A stretch of 64,000 bases of DNA from Dendrolimus kikuchii (GCA_019925095.2 CM034398.1:5657001-5721000), one strand, 5' to 3'. Shown: positions 50,601 to 59,774, numbered from the stretch's first letter. Made by a program: numbers and translations. Notes: generated from the sequence alone by a model not told the origin.

Positions 50601-53600
50601 ATCTAGTACACTCATAATGTTGAAGTCAAACAGCGTGTGTGCAAACCGTCATAACAACAACGCAAGACTGTCGAATAACTATTTGTATTGTTATATCATA
50701 TATATAACTGGTTTCAGCCTATGCAGTTAGTCTGTTCTTTCATTAATGATATGAACTGATTTACGTATTTTGATAAACAGATATTAAAGAAAGCATATTA
50801 CTATTATCCTGGATAATTCCAAAGGCGCTCCGATACTCGGATATATATTTTCAACAAACAAAGTCACATGGCAAGTAAAATAATGAAGGATGCATAATTT
50901 AAGATTCAAAAGCGATAAAATTGCAAGTAATGATATTCACAAGAAAAAAATTCTTGGCAGACAACCCAGCTAACTTGGGAAAGCCTCATCAACACATGCA
51001 AAGTTTTAAGCACCCAAGTTGAGGCCAGATCTCATCACTTTTTGTTGGCATAAAGAACGAGGGCGTTCGCCAGTTGCCAGCCGACGAAAGGCTGTTAACT
51101 TTTTACGTCGAGCGAGCTTTAAAGCATATCCATATGGATTACCTTTCGAATAAACCGTACCCTCGTTTTCTTAAGAATAAAATTATATAAATTTAGATGT
51201 ATAGATAGATAACACTTTATTGCCTAGCACAATAATTCGTTACCTGATATACATCAGGTCATATCGTCCACTCTTTCAGCGATCTCTTCCAGGAAATACA
51301 GCAGACAATAGAATAGATTATAATAATCTAAAAGTAAGTAAGTAAGTAAGTAAGTAAGTAATAATAATAACAACTCATAAACGTTCCACTGCTGGGCTCA
51401 GGCCATCAACTATAGGGAAACGGACGTATACCTGCCACGCTTGTCCAAGGCGGCTTGGCAGGTTTCACACATCGGTTTCCTTCACCGTCGTTAGTAATTG
51501 TAATAATATGCACATTAGGTCAGAAAAACTGCCTAAGTGCTGCATGCATTCCGGCCAGAATTCGAACCCGGGCCTGTGAGGTTGGGACGCGTACGCTAGT
51601 CATTACGCTACCACGACATAGACATAATAGGGCATAGCCCCTACCACTTACCTATGGGTACGAAAGTAAGTAATAAGCCGCCCATAAATGTCCCATTGCT
51701 GGGCTCAGGCCTCCCATTTATAGGCAGATAGGATGGTTTGACACAACGGTGATCTCAACGTTTTCGTAACGTAATTGTTAGAATATGCACAATTTGCAGA
51801 TCTGATCTAATGGTCAGAAAATGTCTAAGTCGTGCACAAATATTCTGTTATGTATAAACAGTAATTAAAATGACTTCCATCATGATATTGTTACGAGTCG
51901 CGAGACTCAAATTAAAATGCCGTTAGAATGACTATAGAGTTTATTAGAACTATACAAACACGTATAACACAGGTACAAATATAACCGAACACAACAAGTC
52001 TAAACGTAATGCAGAAGGTCGTAATTCAATAAAACGCGCTAAGGCCGTCACTTATTAAATTCCCGATTGTAGTACACACGTCTTGCTTTGCTTGTGGTTA
52101 TTGCTTGACTCCCTCCCCCCCTCCATCAGGTCATCGTTTTATACTGCGCAACTGCAATATCCCTGTATCTAAGTCGACTTAATCCGACACACCTGGCTAG
52201 AGACCGCCACAACAATGGGCTGTTTGCCAATAAGTATACAATAGAAGACGACCATAAAAGAATTTCAATGTTATTAGTTCAAATGCCGACGGGTAATAAA
52301 TGTGATTTGTTTCAGATATGCAGGTGGATTTTGTTTTTGTCGGGATCTGAGTCGTAACAATATTTTAAAGTTATTAAGAAAACATGGCATTTGAACGGCT
52401 AATTTGTGAACATTGTTTTAAAAATGATTGAATTTGTTATTACCCCATTATATTCGGACCATTGGTATGAATATCATGACTCACTCACGACATTATACGA
52501 GTTCTTTAGTCTACCTCTTCTATTCAATCTTAACAAAGACGGCATAGATAGACATTGGTTCTAAGCACTATTATTACACGTTATTTTATATATAAAACAA
52601 AAGAATATAAATAGCTTTACGAAAGCATTTAAAAATGTTTGAAATACTCTCAGATAAACTTTGAACTTAGTAACGTTTGTAAAAATTTCATATTCATCCT
52701 TCAATATGGAGGCGATTGATCGGTTTCGCTTCATGCATTCTTACGACACTTGCCACAGAAAGTGGGTCAGTGTAGGTTGCAGAATATTGATCTGGTACCA
52801 CTAAAGGACCATTTGTACCAATAGTACGCTTGCATGCACACTTATGCAGCTTTAGTTTGTTTTGAGTTTGTTCACATATGTATCCATTATTTTTCCTTAG
52901 AAGTTCACTTTGGTACAAAACTCACGACTTTTACAACTAATTACATTATTTAATGATATTTAAATTTCTTAATGAGCTTAAGAAACATCTAAAACCTAAA
53001 ACTATTATATATATTATATAACTACTACTAAAACCATTTAAACACACAATTTAACTAAAACTTTATTTAAAAAATAATCTCATGAGAAAAGAAGGAAAAA
53101 AAAGAAAGAAAGAAAATATTTATTTCAAACTGCGACTCACACAATAAAAACAAATAAGAAGATAACAATAAAAGAAAGCCGCAATATCTGAAATGAGGTT
53201 GGCACTCAGTGTTTCGCTGTGCCGAAACATGCTCCGACACAGCACTGATTGTCAGTGCCCACCTCCATAACCTCATATGTCCTAAGACCCCAAATATGTA
53301 GGTGACTTTGCACCATTGCATTAATAAACAAAATATATATAAGAATTATACAATAATATATCCAAACAAAACAACGAAATAATAAAAAATATCTATAACT
53401 AAATGTTAGTGAATTTATTCTAGGAACTGTAAACAACTATAAGATATCTTAAGTATTACTTGAACAATGAACATACAAATCATGGATATAAAACTAATTA
53501 CAAATTCCATTAATTCCTGCCCCCAGGTAAGTAAAATCATATGTACCATTCATATAGAAGGACGTCAAATAAACTATAAAAGGCATAAGAATTAAATTAA

Positions 53601-56537
53601 CTAAAAAAGAAAAGAAAAGTGTATGTATAAAGATGATATTAAGAAATAAAATATAAAGAAAAATAAAAATCAGTTCTAGATATATTTAGGGTCTTCTTTC
53701 TGTAATTGTATTAAATATCTTTTATAGTGCAATTTGAAAGTAAAAATTGATTTCAGGTTCTCAAGGTAGGATGGTACAATTTTGTTTCAGTAACTACGTT
53801 ATTTTAAGATCCTAGTTTTAATAGTAGTTTATCTCGAGAGCAAGTATTCACACAGGTTCTTACATCACGACCACCCGTATGGACACCACGGATTAGCATG
53901 TTTGGAGCTCGCAAACGTCGCAAATATGGAACCTTAGGAAGAGGTTACATATTTGTGCCGTTTGGAGTTGGAACATTAGGTCCGTGGGGTCCATCGGCAA
54001 AGAGTTTCTTCATAGAGATTTGCAAGAAACCCGTGTTCAGAAGGCTGGTTCATATTTCGCCTAACAAATAAGCATCGCCATACAGCGCGGCAATGCAGCC
54101 AGCCTTCTGGGCATACTCCCATCTGGCAGCGATTTGTTACACAGTCTATAATAGCTTGTACTATTTATAAGTTAGTTTATTTTTAGTTTTTAATTGTATT
54201 TATTATAAAGCTTATTAGAAAACAACCATTTATGTAATAAATAATCATCTAGGCGCTATATCTAATATTCTATAAATCTAAATTCTAACTATCCCAGTAA
54301 ATAAATTAGCCTATTATCCGGGATAAAAACTATCCTATGTCCATTCTTGGTATTGAGACTAGATATTTACCAAAAAATAAAATCGTTACCGTGGTGTTTC
54401 TGTGAAAACGAAACACATAGACAGAGGTAGGTTTGCGTTTATAATGTATGCTGCGATAAAAGTATATAAATATCAATTCCAGAACTTTATGATGTTGCAT
54501 TGATGGTTAGTTCCATTATTTTTGCAAGATGTCTAAAATAACGTTCATTTTAATTTTACGTATGTAACATCTATGCAAATTTTAAACATGTGATCTAATT
54601 GTGTTTGTTACTTGTGACGTTGTATTTCAAAAAACTCACATGCCCTCGACGAAATTGCCATTCTTAGAACGGCACTGCACCTGTCGCCGTTGCAAGCCGA
54701 GTCGCGGTGTATGCACTAGTGAATCTTCTTCCGACCTTAGTAATCTGAAAAAGTGTAGTGTGTGTTTGAGTGGGTGGTCCTTGGATAGTTTAGTTACACA
54801 AATTGGACCCGGTAAGTGGCATTTCAATCTAGATCTAGATTTTTATTACATCAGGGTAAGGCAATGTCTGACGGAACCACTAGTATTATTATATACTTAC
54901 ATAGACTAGCGGTCTCAGCAGATGTTGTCCTGCTTCGAAATAATAAAAATTTAGAACCCGACTGCAGCGGCACCTACCAGGTTCAATTGTGTGGAATCCG
55001 ATTGCAGTGCAACTGCCTGCTTCAAATGTGAATCTATACCATCTAAACTCAAACAACAAAAAAATTCATCAAAATCGGTCCAGGGCTTTAGGAGTTCAGT
55101 GATACAAACAATTCTTCTGTTCGTGTCATATACACGAACAGAAGAATTATATATATAATATCTATAATATTATAAAATTCTTAACATGCCGTGTCTGTAC
55201 ATTGAAGCTGTTAAAAAGAAGCAACTGGAATACACAATATAAACGATAGAAAATACGATGCAATTTTTTTAGATTTCTTGTCTGTTTGTACTGGACTCAC
55301 GTAAAATCTACCAATTTCGATTTGTTTTCGCTGATTGACAGCAAATTCTTAGATTTAAAATCTGCGCTACTTTTTATCCTAGAAATATCGCGGGATTTTT
55401 TCTGGGAATGATTTAAAATGACCAAATTGAAAAAAAAATGAAATTCCAATGCGATTTTTCACCGATCGATAGCAAATTTTATGTAATAAAATGTTGTTTG
55501 TTCTTTTTATCCCCGGAATCCCGCGGAAATTTTTCCGGGAGTGGTTTGAAGTATTTCGGATGCATAAAATTGGCTTTTTCCGATACAGTTTCACACAAAC
55601 GATAGCTTACATTCTTTTTTAAATGCTGTGATTCTTAGTGTCCCGGGAATCCCGCGGGAATTTCAAGTCAAGCGTGGACGAAGTCGCGGACATATATATT
55701 ATATAAAGATCTTCAAAAATTTCGGTACCGCGATCCTTTGCCTTCCATCACAGAGTACATTAATATAATTGGAGACTAACGATGTTCACGACCGCGATTT
55801 TTCCCGTTCCACTTGCATGCCGGCGTTACAATTGTAAACCCAAGTGGAACGGTTATTCGACCCACCTCTTGGCATGGGTCGTTGGGAGCGTTGTGAGATC
55901 GAATATGATGATGTCATTAGCGACGTAATCGCCACGACCACAACGACCGCGGTCGCCTTGTGGAACGGCTAACGGAGCATTTTGGGCGTTGTGAGCTACT
56001 TATGGAACGCGCTATCTGTGATGTTTAGATTCCCAATTCAAAAAATAGAAATATTTGACAGTGGTAACGTATCCCTGCTGCACTTTCTATTGTTCGAAAT
56101 TCAAATCGATTGATTTTTTTTTACTTTATTTTCGAATGCATTTTATTTAATTGGAGATCAACTGCGCCGCCTACCGAACCCAATTGTGAATCTAAATCAT
56201 TTCCCCAGATGGGGACTCGAATAGACACAAAAAAAATCATCAAGATCGGTTTAGGCGTTTAGAAAAAGTTCAATTACAAAGAAATAACTTGAGAAAGTGA
56301 TATATAAAGATACACCGGCCATATTCATATTGAATTAGAGTAAGTTTGAAGGCTTCTTCGAGAACTATAAAGAAGCCTTCTAGCGTACTCAAACTGAATA
56401 TAAATAAGACCATTATTATATTATAGATTACCTGTCAGCATTCCTGACAGCGTGTTCCCCCTGGCCTCTCGGGCTGCACTCAGTCCACCGGCCGACGTAA
56501 ATCGAGTATTCTGCGTCTTTCGGCGTTGTTGTCGTTC
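28151..56537 (-). CDS. THSD7A: THSD7-type multi-thrombospondin-repeat membrane protein, partial (26 exons)
   Basis: Twenty-six exons, listed separately, have GT-AG ends and phases that all join, giving about 1228 codons without a stop. The product is a string of thrombospondin type 1 repeats. About eight exons carry WxxW motifs, usually WxxWxxC, for C-mannosylation, and one CPNTCEPG fits the O-fucose consensus. Alternating repeat types with CxxDC before the Trp motif are as in THSD7A/B. The last exon is a transmembrane helix followed by RGF. The vertebrate proteins have about 1650 residues and act in endothelial and neuronal migration and as a podocyte antigen. Missing here: the signal peptide and first repeats (probably right of the window, since intron 0 exceeds 7 kb) and the cytoplasmic tail, because the last exon ends in a donor. 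An Asp-rich insert in exon 5 is unusual. A different large TSP1 protein is less likely given the layout and the transmembrane end. Confidence 0.9.
29297..29430 (-). CDS. THSD7A: THSD7-like exon 25 (membrane-proximal)
   Basis: 44 codons without TSP1 cysteines apart from ANCTSDLD; a charged stem (AIEPKEEKPRRPWVHRDI). NCT is an N-glycosylation site. Donor GTAAAA. Confidence 0.83.
30610..30764 (-). CDS. THSD7A: THSD7-like exon 24
   Basis: 51 codons; CEVECGCKQSEAG then GPWGSWGPCRGGVRSRSR, the last complete TSP1 core. Donor GTAAAC. Confidence 0.87.
31430..32290. other. Intron with dispersed repeat pieces
   Basis: Has phrases of common lepidopteran repeats (GGGTGAAACTGCGCCGGGCC, TCTGCCGGGTACAGATAGTA). 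No exon or RNA gene seen. Confidence 0.4.
32617..32850 (+). repeat. Interspersed repeat, same family as 1820-2075
   Basis: Inverted relative to the copy at 1820-2075. Shares CCATCGCTTATGGACATTTG and GGTGGTAGCCATCCAGTCGG-type blocks. Shorter pieces occur at 590-650, 26640-26840 and 28620-28690. Confidence 0.55.
33272..33445 (-). CDS. THSD7A: THSD7-like exon 23
   Basis: 58 codons; GEGACGWGVKISHARC and DPWRCAPVLPG. Phase 0 at both ends. Confidence 0.85.
33500..33630 (-). repeat. Single end of a TIR MITE (family of 48295-48622)
   Basis: GCTACTGAAAAGTGGCTGAA ACGTC ... GCGCTTAAAACCGTTACAGC GTAGTTTTATTA equals the right end of the complete element. Confidence 0.6.
34985..35220 (+). pseudogene. LINE C-terminal relic
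   Basis: Reads AIQRGNAAGLLGTFPISDSG L, the same family tail as 13825-14190 and 53820-54240, followed by similar T-rich 3' sequence (TTTAGTTTTAGTTTTTAATG). Confidence 0.55.
35444..35567 (-). CDS. THSD7A: THSD7-like exon 22
   Basis: 41 codons; GRACPPTEQRAPCPREPC. Acceptor TTGACAG, donor GTACAA. Confidence 0.85.
35661..35690. repeat. (TA)n microsatellite
   Basis: About 14-15 TA units in an intron of the THSD7-like gene. Confidence 0.9.
35815..35945 (-). repeat. LINE 3' tail (same family as 59868-60630)
   Basis: Reverse complement carries the hairpin ATCGCTTTTAGCGAT and GGCCGCCTG, then AATAAAGTATTATC. Tail only. Confidence 0.7.
36085..36195 (-). repeat. LINE 3' tail with compensated hairpin
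   Basis: Same tail family, but the hairpin reads ATCGCC..GGCGAT instead of ATCGCT..AGCGAT. Confidence 0.7.
36622..36764 (-). CDS. THSD7A: THSD7-like exon 21
   Basis: 47 codons; VPCGVDCELGEWSSWDASAC. The acceptor ATTCTAG is chosen because only it keeps phase 0. A LINE tail lies only about 20-30 bp upstream of this acceptor. Confidence 0.83.
36783..37125 (-). mobile_element. LINE 3' fragment with reverse transcriptase C-terminus
   Basis: A 99-codon frame (37122-36823): GMLRWFGHVERMHDERMTKQ, SRGRPRHTFHDQIDRVLAEG and VVRAYPARELA are the C-terminal end of a non-LTR polyprotein. The stop is followed by GTTATG and a (TATG)n tail at 36797-36822. 5'-truncated. The same tail is at 11895-11980, and a related, more decayed piece is at 44045-44360. 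Confidence 0.8.
37480..37700 (-). repeat. Probable LINE 3' end, other family
   Basis: Reverse complement ends in AATAAATGTTTTTTCTTTCT; a similar arrangement lies at 53090-53330. No coding part visible. Confidence 0.4.
38051..38139 (-). CDS. THSD7A: THSD7-like exon 20
   Basis: 29 codons; CGEGTKKRAVRCLRSDG and NDSFCP. Donor GTAAGT. Confidence 0.87.
38436..38589 (-). CDS. THSD7A: THSD7-like exon 19
   Basis: 51 codons; GGRRDRTRVVLRPADEGG then HVAPWDDCQPLG. Donor GTAAGC. Confidence 0.86.
38893..39043 (-). CDS. THSD7A: THSD7-like exon 18
   Basis: 50 codons; CRAPCPGDCVVSAWSEWSPC. Acceptor TTCAACAG, donor GTTAGT. Confidence 0.88.
39511..39672 (-). CDS. THSD7A: THSD7-like exon 17
   Basis: 53 codons; GGRECGATLQRATCAV and WSLGEWSVCAPPRSLCG. 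Donor GTGAGT. Confidence 0.87.
40128..40308 (-). CDS. THSD7A: THSD7-like exon 16
   Basis: 59 codons; CSVRCARDCTTGSWGEWGPC. Acceptor TTATCAG, donor GTATTG. Confidence 0.88.
40655..40755 (-). CDS. THSD7A: THSD7-like exon 15
   Basis: 33 codons; TECGEGRSLRAARCMIGG and VPMEVCKKY. Acceptor TTTACAG, donor GTACTC. Confidence 0.86.
40910..41015 (+). repeat. tRNA-headed SINE fragment
   Basis: GCAATGGCTAGAGCACGCGT and GCGGGTTCGAAATCTG are A-box and B-box regions; body ACGCATGCACTACTTTGGCA as in 8170-8340. Confidence 0.65.
41677..41775 (-). CDS. THSD7A: THSD7-like exon 14
   Basis: 32 codons; VPACVCKNVTLELLP and DSDCILPPG. NVT is an N-glycosylation site. Donor GTATGA. Confidence 0.82.
42186..42330 (-). 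CDS. THSD7A: THSD7-like exon 13
   Basis: 47 codons; CGSDSHRVEAGACAG, then SCQVPCDAITTVSCENVC. Donor GTATAT. Confidence 0.85.
42480..42720. other. Intron stretch, A-rich, possible repeat
   Basis: Similar in base composition to 37480-37700 but without a clear boundary. Nothing coding seen. Confidence 0.3.
42765..42950 (-). CDS. THSD7A: THSD7-like exon 12
   Basis: 61 codons; GKQVRVRTVQGGASCGP closes one repeat and VVGEWTVCRLPPDQQCG opens the next. Donor GTGCGT. Confidence 0.87.
43095..43204 (-). CDS. THSD7A: THSD7-like exon 11
   Basis: 36 codons; CRRGCRVEAWMPWSPCPNTC. With the next exon the end reads CPNTCEPG, an O-fucosylation consensus. Confidence 0.87.
43374..43486 (-). CDS. THSD7A: THSD7-like exon 10
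   Basis: 37 codons, acidic (YVESDDEEPCIEEGE) then MVRDVMCVQNN. Acceptor TTTCCAG, donor GTAAGT. Confidence 0.85.
44045..44360 (-). pseudogene. Decayed LINE fragment
   Basis: Reverse complement reads as a worn version of the family at 36783-37125 (for example a stretch equivalent to MLRWFGHV at about 44330). Many stops. Confidence 0.5.
44453..44607 (-). CDS. THSD7A: THSD7-like exon 9
   Basis: 51 codons; WPCPSEDQLIQNETCNSHAC and ATPWGPCERRRQDY. NET is an N-glycosylation site. Confidence 0.87.
44944..45139 (-). CDS. THSD7A: THSD7-like exon 8
   Basis: 65 codons; CRIACAGDCVVSSWGPWSPC. Acceptor TTATAG, donor GTAAGT. The plus-strand frames here are shadows. Confidence 0.88.
45611..45819 (-). CDS. 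THSD7A: THSD7-like exon 7
   Basis: 69 codons; YSVRRRRVTSAASGGGAPCP, KALPWGSC and CGPGKRSRELRCVGHDG. Acceptor GCAAAG, donor GTACGA. Confidence 0.88.
46492..46597 (-). CDS. THSD7A: THSD7-like exon 6
   Basis: 35 codons; CPRDCEVGEWSEWGAC is a textbook WxxWxxC core. Acceptor TATAAG, donor GTAATT. Confidence 0.87.
46996..47819. mobile_element. TIR element with internal repeats
   Basis: Bounded by TTAACCGACTTC and its inverse GAAGTCGGTTAA. Inside are three diverged copies, about 170 bp apart, of a unit with CAGATCCTGACTTGGTGG and GAAAATCGGTT. No transposase. Such ACCGACTTC-ended repeats are common in Lepidoptera. Confidence 0.65.
47871..48091 (-). CDS. THSD7A: THSD7-like exon 5 with Asp-rich insert
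   Basis: 73 codons. The first about 35 residues are an Asp/Glu run (NDDDDDDADDND and EDIDDEESDNDEKD), then a normal TSP1 part, CGGGVQRREATCVRADG, and VQPCE. The acid run is encoded by a (GAT)n-like microsatellite. Confidence 0.88.
48295..48622. mobile_element. MITE with about 60-bp terminal inverted repeats
   Basis: AATAAAACTACATTTTAACG at the left pairs with CGTTAAAACGTAGTTTTATT at the right, and the pairing goes on through GATTTTGGTTATTCC. 328 bp, non-coding. Single ends of this family are at 3226 and 33500. Confidence 0.78.
48862..48990 (-). CDS. THSD7A: THSD7-like exon 4
   Basis: 42 codons; GGGKECDVVEEVRP and WTPGAWGPCRVA. Acceptor GGTCAG, donor GTTAGT. Confidence 0.85.
49913..49938. 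repeat. (TA)n microsatellite
   Basis: About 13 TA units close to exon 3 of the THSD7-like gene. Confidence 0.85.
50009..50154 (-). CDS. THSD7A: THSD7-like exon 3
   Basis: 48 codons; CVIREDCTLGEWLPWRP opens the next repeat. Joins exon 2 to give EGMYCGSALT. Donor GTATCA. Confidence 0.87.
50227..50330 (-). repeat. LINE 3' tail, diverged
   Basis: Worn copy of the tail family (GTGGCCTTAGGGTTGAAAGC GATTACTTCCAATCAACC). Confidence 0.55.
51200..51300 (-). repeat. LINE 3' tail, diverged
   Basis: AACACTTTATTGCC ... TCAGCGATCTCTTCCAGGAA; same family, hairpin partly lost. Confidence 0.5.
51331..51360. repeat. (TAAG)n microsatellite
   Basis: Seven TAAG/AAGT units in a row. Confidence 0.85.
51368..51615 (-). 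repeat. tRNA-headed SINE, near full length
   Basis: On the minus strand: head GTGGTAGCGTAATGACTAGC, B-box CCCGGGTTCGAATTCTGG, body GCATGCAGCACTTAGGCAGT, and end with CCTGCCAAGCCGCCTTGGAC and CCCAGCAGTGGAACGTTTAT. Confidence 0.75.
51676..51850 (-). repeat. Second SINE copy, truncated
   Basis: Starts with GCCCATAAATGTCCCATTGC TGGGCTCAGGC, like the end of the previous copy; the head is lost. Confidence 0.6.
51889..52359 (+). repeat. LTR-like repeat, complete copy (solo LTR)
   Basis: TGTTACGAGTCGCGAGACTC at the start, GAGTCGTAACA at the end, ATAT on both sides. About 471 bp. Long blocks match 15238-15773 (TATAGAGTTTATTAGAACTA, GGTACAAATATAACCGAACA). In an intron of the THSD7-like gene. Confidence 0.7.
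53090..53330 (-). repeat. LINE 3' end fragment
   Basis: Reverse complement has CACATATTTGGGGTCTTAGG-like and GTCGGAGCATGTTTCGGCAC words, ending in AAATATTTTCTTTC. A related word (CTTGGGGTCTTAGGACATAT) occurs at about 57368. Confidence 0.4.
53820..54240 (+). pseudogene. LINE C-terminal relic
   Basis: Reads RKRRKYGTLGRGYIFVPFGV-like sequence with GTLGPWGPSAKSF, then AIQRGNAASLLGILPSGSDL. The best-preserved of three copies (others at 13825 and 34985). Out-of-frame breaks are present. Confidence 0.6.
54640..54744 (-). CDS. THSD7A: THSD7-like exon 2
   Basis: 34 codons; GLQRRQVQCRSKNGNF is the RR..V.C strand of a TSP1 repeat. Acceptor TTTTTCAG, donor GTGAGT. Confidence 0.85.
55161..55694 (+). repeat. 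Dispersed repeat, inverted partner of 62198-62732
   Basis: From TCTATAATATTATAAAATTC through ACATGCCGTGTCTGTACATT and TCCCGCGGGAATTTCAAGTC to GACGAAGTCGCGGAC. The same sequence runs in reverse at 62198-62732. No full coding frame. Confidence 0.7.
56328..56405. repeat. Short hairpin repeat
   Basis: Left arm AGTTTGAAGGCTTCTT pairs with AAGAAGCCTTCTAGCGTACT, with outer ATTCATATTGAATTAG pairing with TGAATATAAAT. Related hairpin at 59775-59866. Confidence 0.6.
56432..56537 (-). CDS. THSD7A: THSD7-like exon 1 (first in window)
   Basis: 34 codons, with YVGRWTECSPRGQGEH as a TSP1 core. Acceptor TTGGCAG, donor GTAATC. Starts in mid-codon, so at least one coding exon lies upstream. Confidence 0.85.
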
Positions 56538-58265
56538 CTGCCAAATAAACTAACATAATAAATTTATTAGTTATGCAGTAAATTAACTTGCAAATAAATC
56601 ATTGTCATTGTTGGAACATGTATTTAATAATGGCTGGGTCCTTATACTATTCATTCACTTGCCTTACCATTGCTCAGTGGAATTTTGACATTACTTGTAT
56701 GTCAAAATTCTACTGAGCAAAGTAAGCTTATGTAAAGTTTTAACCAATAGTAAGGTCAACATTCAATAGTAATATAATAGTAGTAAGTAGGTACATAGGA
56801 ACGGGCTATTAATCGACCACTTAATTAATTAACTAGAAATTTTCTATCTAAACAATGATAAGGATTTCTAGCAAATTTTTCATTTTAACTTAATGTAAAA
56901 TTCATAACTGACCATAAACCCAATAACGTATTTGTAGGCTTATAGGCGCAATCTGTTCTACGGTACATTTTTTGATAGGGGAACAGTTAGTCAAATGAAG
57001 TGAGGCTAAGTTAGAGTTGTTAGTGCGGCTAAGTTAGCTAAGTTAAAGTTGTTTATAGTTCCCAGATAAATTCACAAACAGTTAGTTATAGGTATTTTTA
57101 TTTTTTATTATTTCATTTTATTGTTACATTTATTAATGTAATAGTTTAAGGTTGTAGTATGTAAGCATTTGTATTGTTTGCAAGGGGGGCCCAGCGCACA
57201 ATACGTAAGTATTTGCACACTTAGCATAAATGTAGTATATAAGGCTTTAATTTTGTTAAACGCAATAACAAAGATATCAATCACATTGGGACATTGTAGT
57301 TTTAATACTACTATTACCACCTCAAACTACGAGCAGCATCTGCTCATACCACAAGGTTACCCATATACTTGGGGTCTTAGGACATATGAGAATTTGAAAA
57401 AACCGATAAAAATCAAAATCTCTTGTATTTTTTTCTCGATTATTTGCTAAATGATCCCCGATTCTGACTTCACATTGTTTTTCAGCGGGAAAATATATGC
57501 CAGAAAATGATAGTCTTAACACCCAGCACTCACAATTTTTGAGTGAACCTGTAGAGGAGTCGAGGAGTTATACAAATATGTACAATGAAAATTTAAAAGT
57601 AATCAAGGGGGCTAATATAGAGTTTTTGTCTGTCTGTCTATATGTTAGAGCCTTAAAAGAAAACTATTTCACGAATTTAACTAAAACTCATCACAGAAAT
57701 AACTTAAATCCTGGGTCAACACTTAGAATGCTTTTTATAACAATAAGTGACATCGTTTTCTTGGAATATACGAATCTACCTAAAAAGGTGGTGTTGCATT
57801 GTTTATGGTACCACTTTTGCAATTCCCTAATAAACACGTCGTCGTCATGGTAACGTAACGTAAAAATTAAAATGTGTAGTAACTTGTTTAAAATTTAATT
57901 TAATTTTAACCAACTCCGTCCGTTCCTCGTCGAAAGACGATGTTACTATCCTAGCATTTCCAATTTAATATTTTACAGCGAAACATTTTCTAAGCAACTT
58001 TCCACTTACTCGTAACTTAATTTTGCTTGACGGCGATGGAGTTTTATAGTGCACTCAATCTGCACTTTGTTCGTAAATTGAATGTATAAAACAGGCTGCG
58101 AACGAACCACCCGAGCATTACCCGGAGAAAATACACACTTTCAGCTCCAAAGTATTATTTTCACCTCCTTAGCACAAAAAACGCATTGTTATTGCTTAAA
58201 ATCGCTGTGTAAAACTATATTTTTTTACAATTTTTAATTTAAAGAAGTTTTTTAATTTAGGACTA

Positions 58266-58500
58266 TAATACTAGCTGTACCCGGCAGACGTTGTCTTGCC
58301 CTTAAGAAATAAAAATCTAGAAACCGATTGCAGCGCCATCAACAGGGACCAATTCTTAATCTAAACCATTCTCGAACCTACTTGAAAAAACACAAAAAAT
58401 TTCATCAAAATCGGTCTTGCCGTTAAAGAGGTGTTCAGCAGCGCCATCTACCGGGTCTAATCGTGAATCTAATCCATCCCGGGACCCACTTGAAATAAAA
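58266..58500. repeat. Dispersed repeat fragment
   Basis: GCTGTACCCGGCAGACGTTG and ATCAAAATCGGTCTTGCCGT recur at 63425-63650 and, in worn form, at 54850-55130 and 56160-56290. Non-coding. Confidence 0.55.
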
Positions 58501-58689
58501 TTTGTTGCAGAAAATAGAATTGTATTATTGTTCGCATGTAAGTATATGTAATTTATATTATTATAATTTATTTGATTATATATATCTACATTAGTTTATT
58601 ATTGTTATTATTTTGTTTTTACTTTAATAACGTGTGATTTAGTTTTAGTTTAGTTAAACCACCAAATATTATTGATTTTTTCTTGTAAT

Positions 58690-58830
58690 GTCTAGTTGGA
58701 CACCGGGTTGCCTGGAAGAGATCGCTATAAGCGATAAGGCTGCCCATTATTCTAATGGAAATGTATTTATATTAAATGTCTAGGTTTAAGTTATGGTGAA
58801 CAATAAAGAGTTTTCATTCATTCACTTGAA
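58690..58830 (+). repeat. LINE 3' tail
   Basis: GGTTGCCTGGAAGAGATCGC TATAAGCGATAAGGCTGCCC then GAACAATAAAGAG and (ATTC)n. Same family as 59868-60630. Confidence 0.7.
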
Positions 58831-58964
58831 CACACACAAAAATAATTCATATTATAACACTTATTAATATTATCCCATTCCGGACGAAGACAATTCTAAA
58901 AGCACAAAAATCATAAAAATTCGTCCTGCCGTTTTTGAGTTATAAATAGTGTATCTAACACGAC

Positions 58965-59013
58965 ATATATATATATATATATATATTTCATTTTCAAGAT
59001 TAGTGTTCCTTTG

Positions 59014-59054
<41 letters not shown>

Positions 59055-59100
59055 CACAGTAGGAGGACATATATATTTCATTTTCAAGATTAGTGTTCCT
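58965..59100. repeat. (TA)n microsatellite with duplicated 31-bp flank
   Basis: Two TA runs. The unit TTTCATTTTCAAGATTAGTG TTCCTT occurs at about 58987 and again at about 59077, a tandem duplication spanning the TA tract. Confidence 0.8.
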
Positions 59101-59774
59101 TTTCACAGTATACTATCTAGATTTGATTTTTAAATACTTTTTAATATGTTATTGCATTAGGGTATCTTAAAGACCTCATAGTAGTAGTAACGATTAAGCT
59201 CAACATTTATTCAAGAGTTTATCTCGATTCGGCTCAATAAGGATGCCCACATGTTAGGATAAGGGACCATCCACAAATTACGAGACACATTAATACTGGG
59301 GGGCGAACACAAATTTTGAACTATTAACGAAAAATTTCAAAATGTTTCAAATCTATCCCTATGAGCATTGTGTTTAAATTATTAAAAAATAATTTAAATG
59401 GAAATAAAACTTTTTTCTGTCTTAATTTCATAATTTCTTGATGTAAAATTGCAAAATGTGTGATCTCACACTAAGGAGGGAGGGGTCTCACGAATGTGAC
59501 CAGCTGTTCCGGGGGAGGGGTCAAAAATTGATAATATTTTTACATAAAATATAAAAGAACAGGCTTTAAGTAACATACCATTATGTAACTTTTAAAATCT
59601 CATGATATAAATAATCAATTTCAAACAACTAGTAGTGCGAGTAGATTTAATTCTTACTTGTACCTACTTATGACGTCACAAGTAGATACGCTGGTACGAA
59701 ATCTATGATGCTGCGACGTTTTTTAATTTTATAAAAAGTTAATTTGACTGTCTGCTATGCCAGGGGTTTTATGG

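Noticed and set aside
51331..51360. CRISPR-like short repeats
   Set aside because: Simple (TAAG)n microsatellite in a eukaryotic intron; no spacers.
52694..52918. Minus-strand frame of 74 codons with several cysteines, inside the THSD7-like gene region
   Set aside because: Exon 2 and exon 3 already join in phase across it, it has no good splice sites, and it has no TSP1 pattern.
57497..57853. 118-codon plus-strand frame
   Set aside because: No recognisable motif, no promoter or repeat evidence; probably chance in AT-rich DNA.
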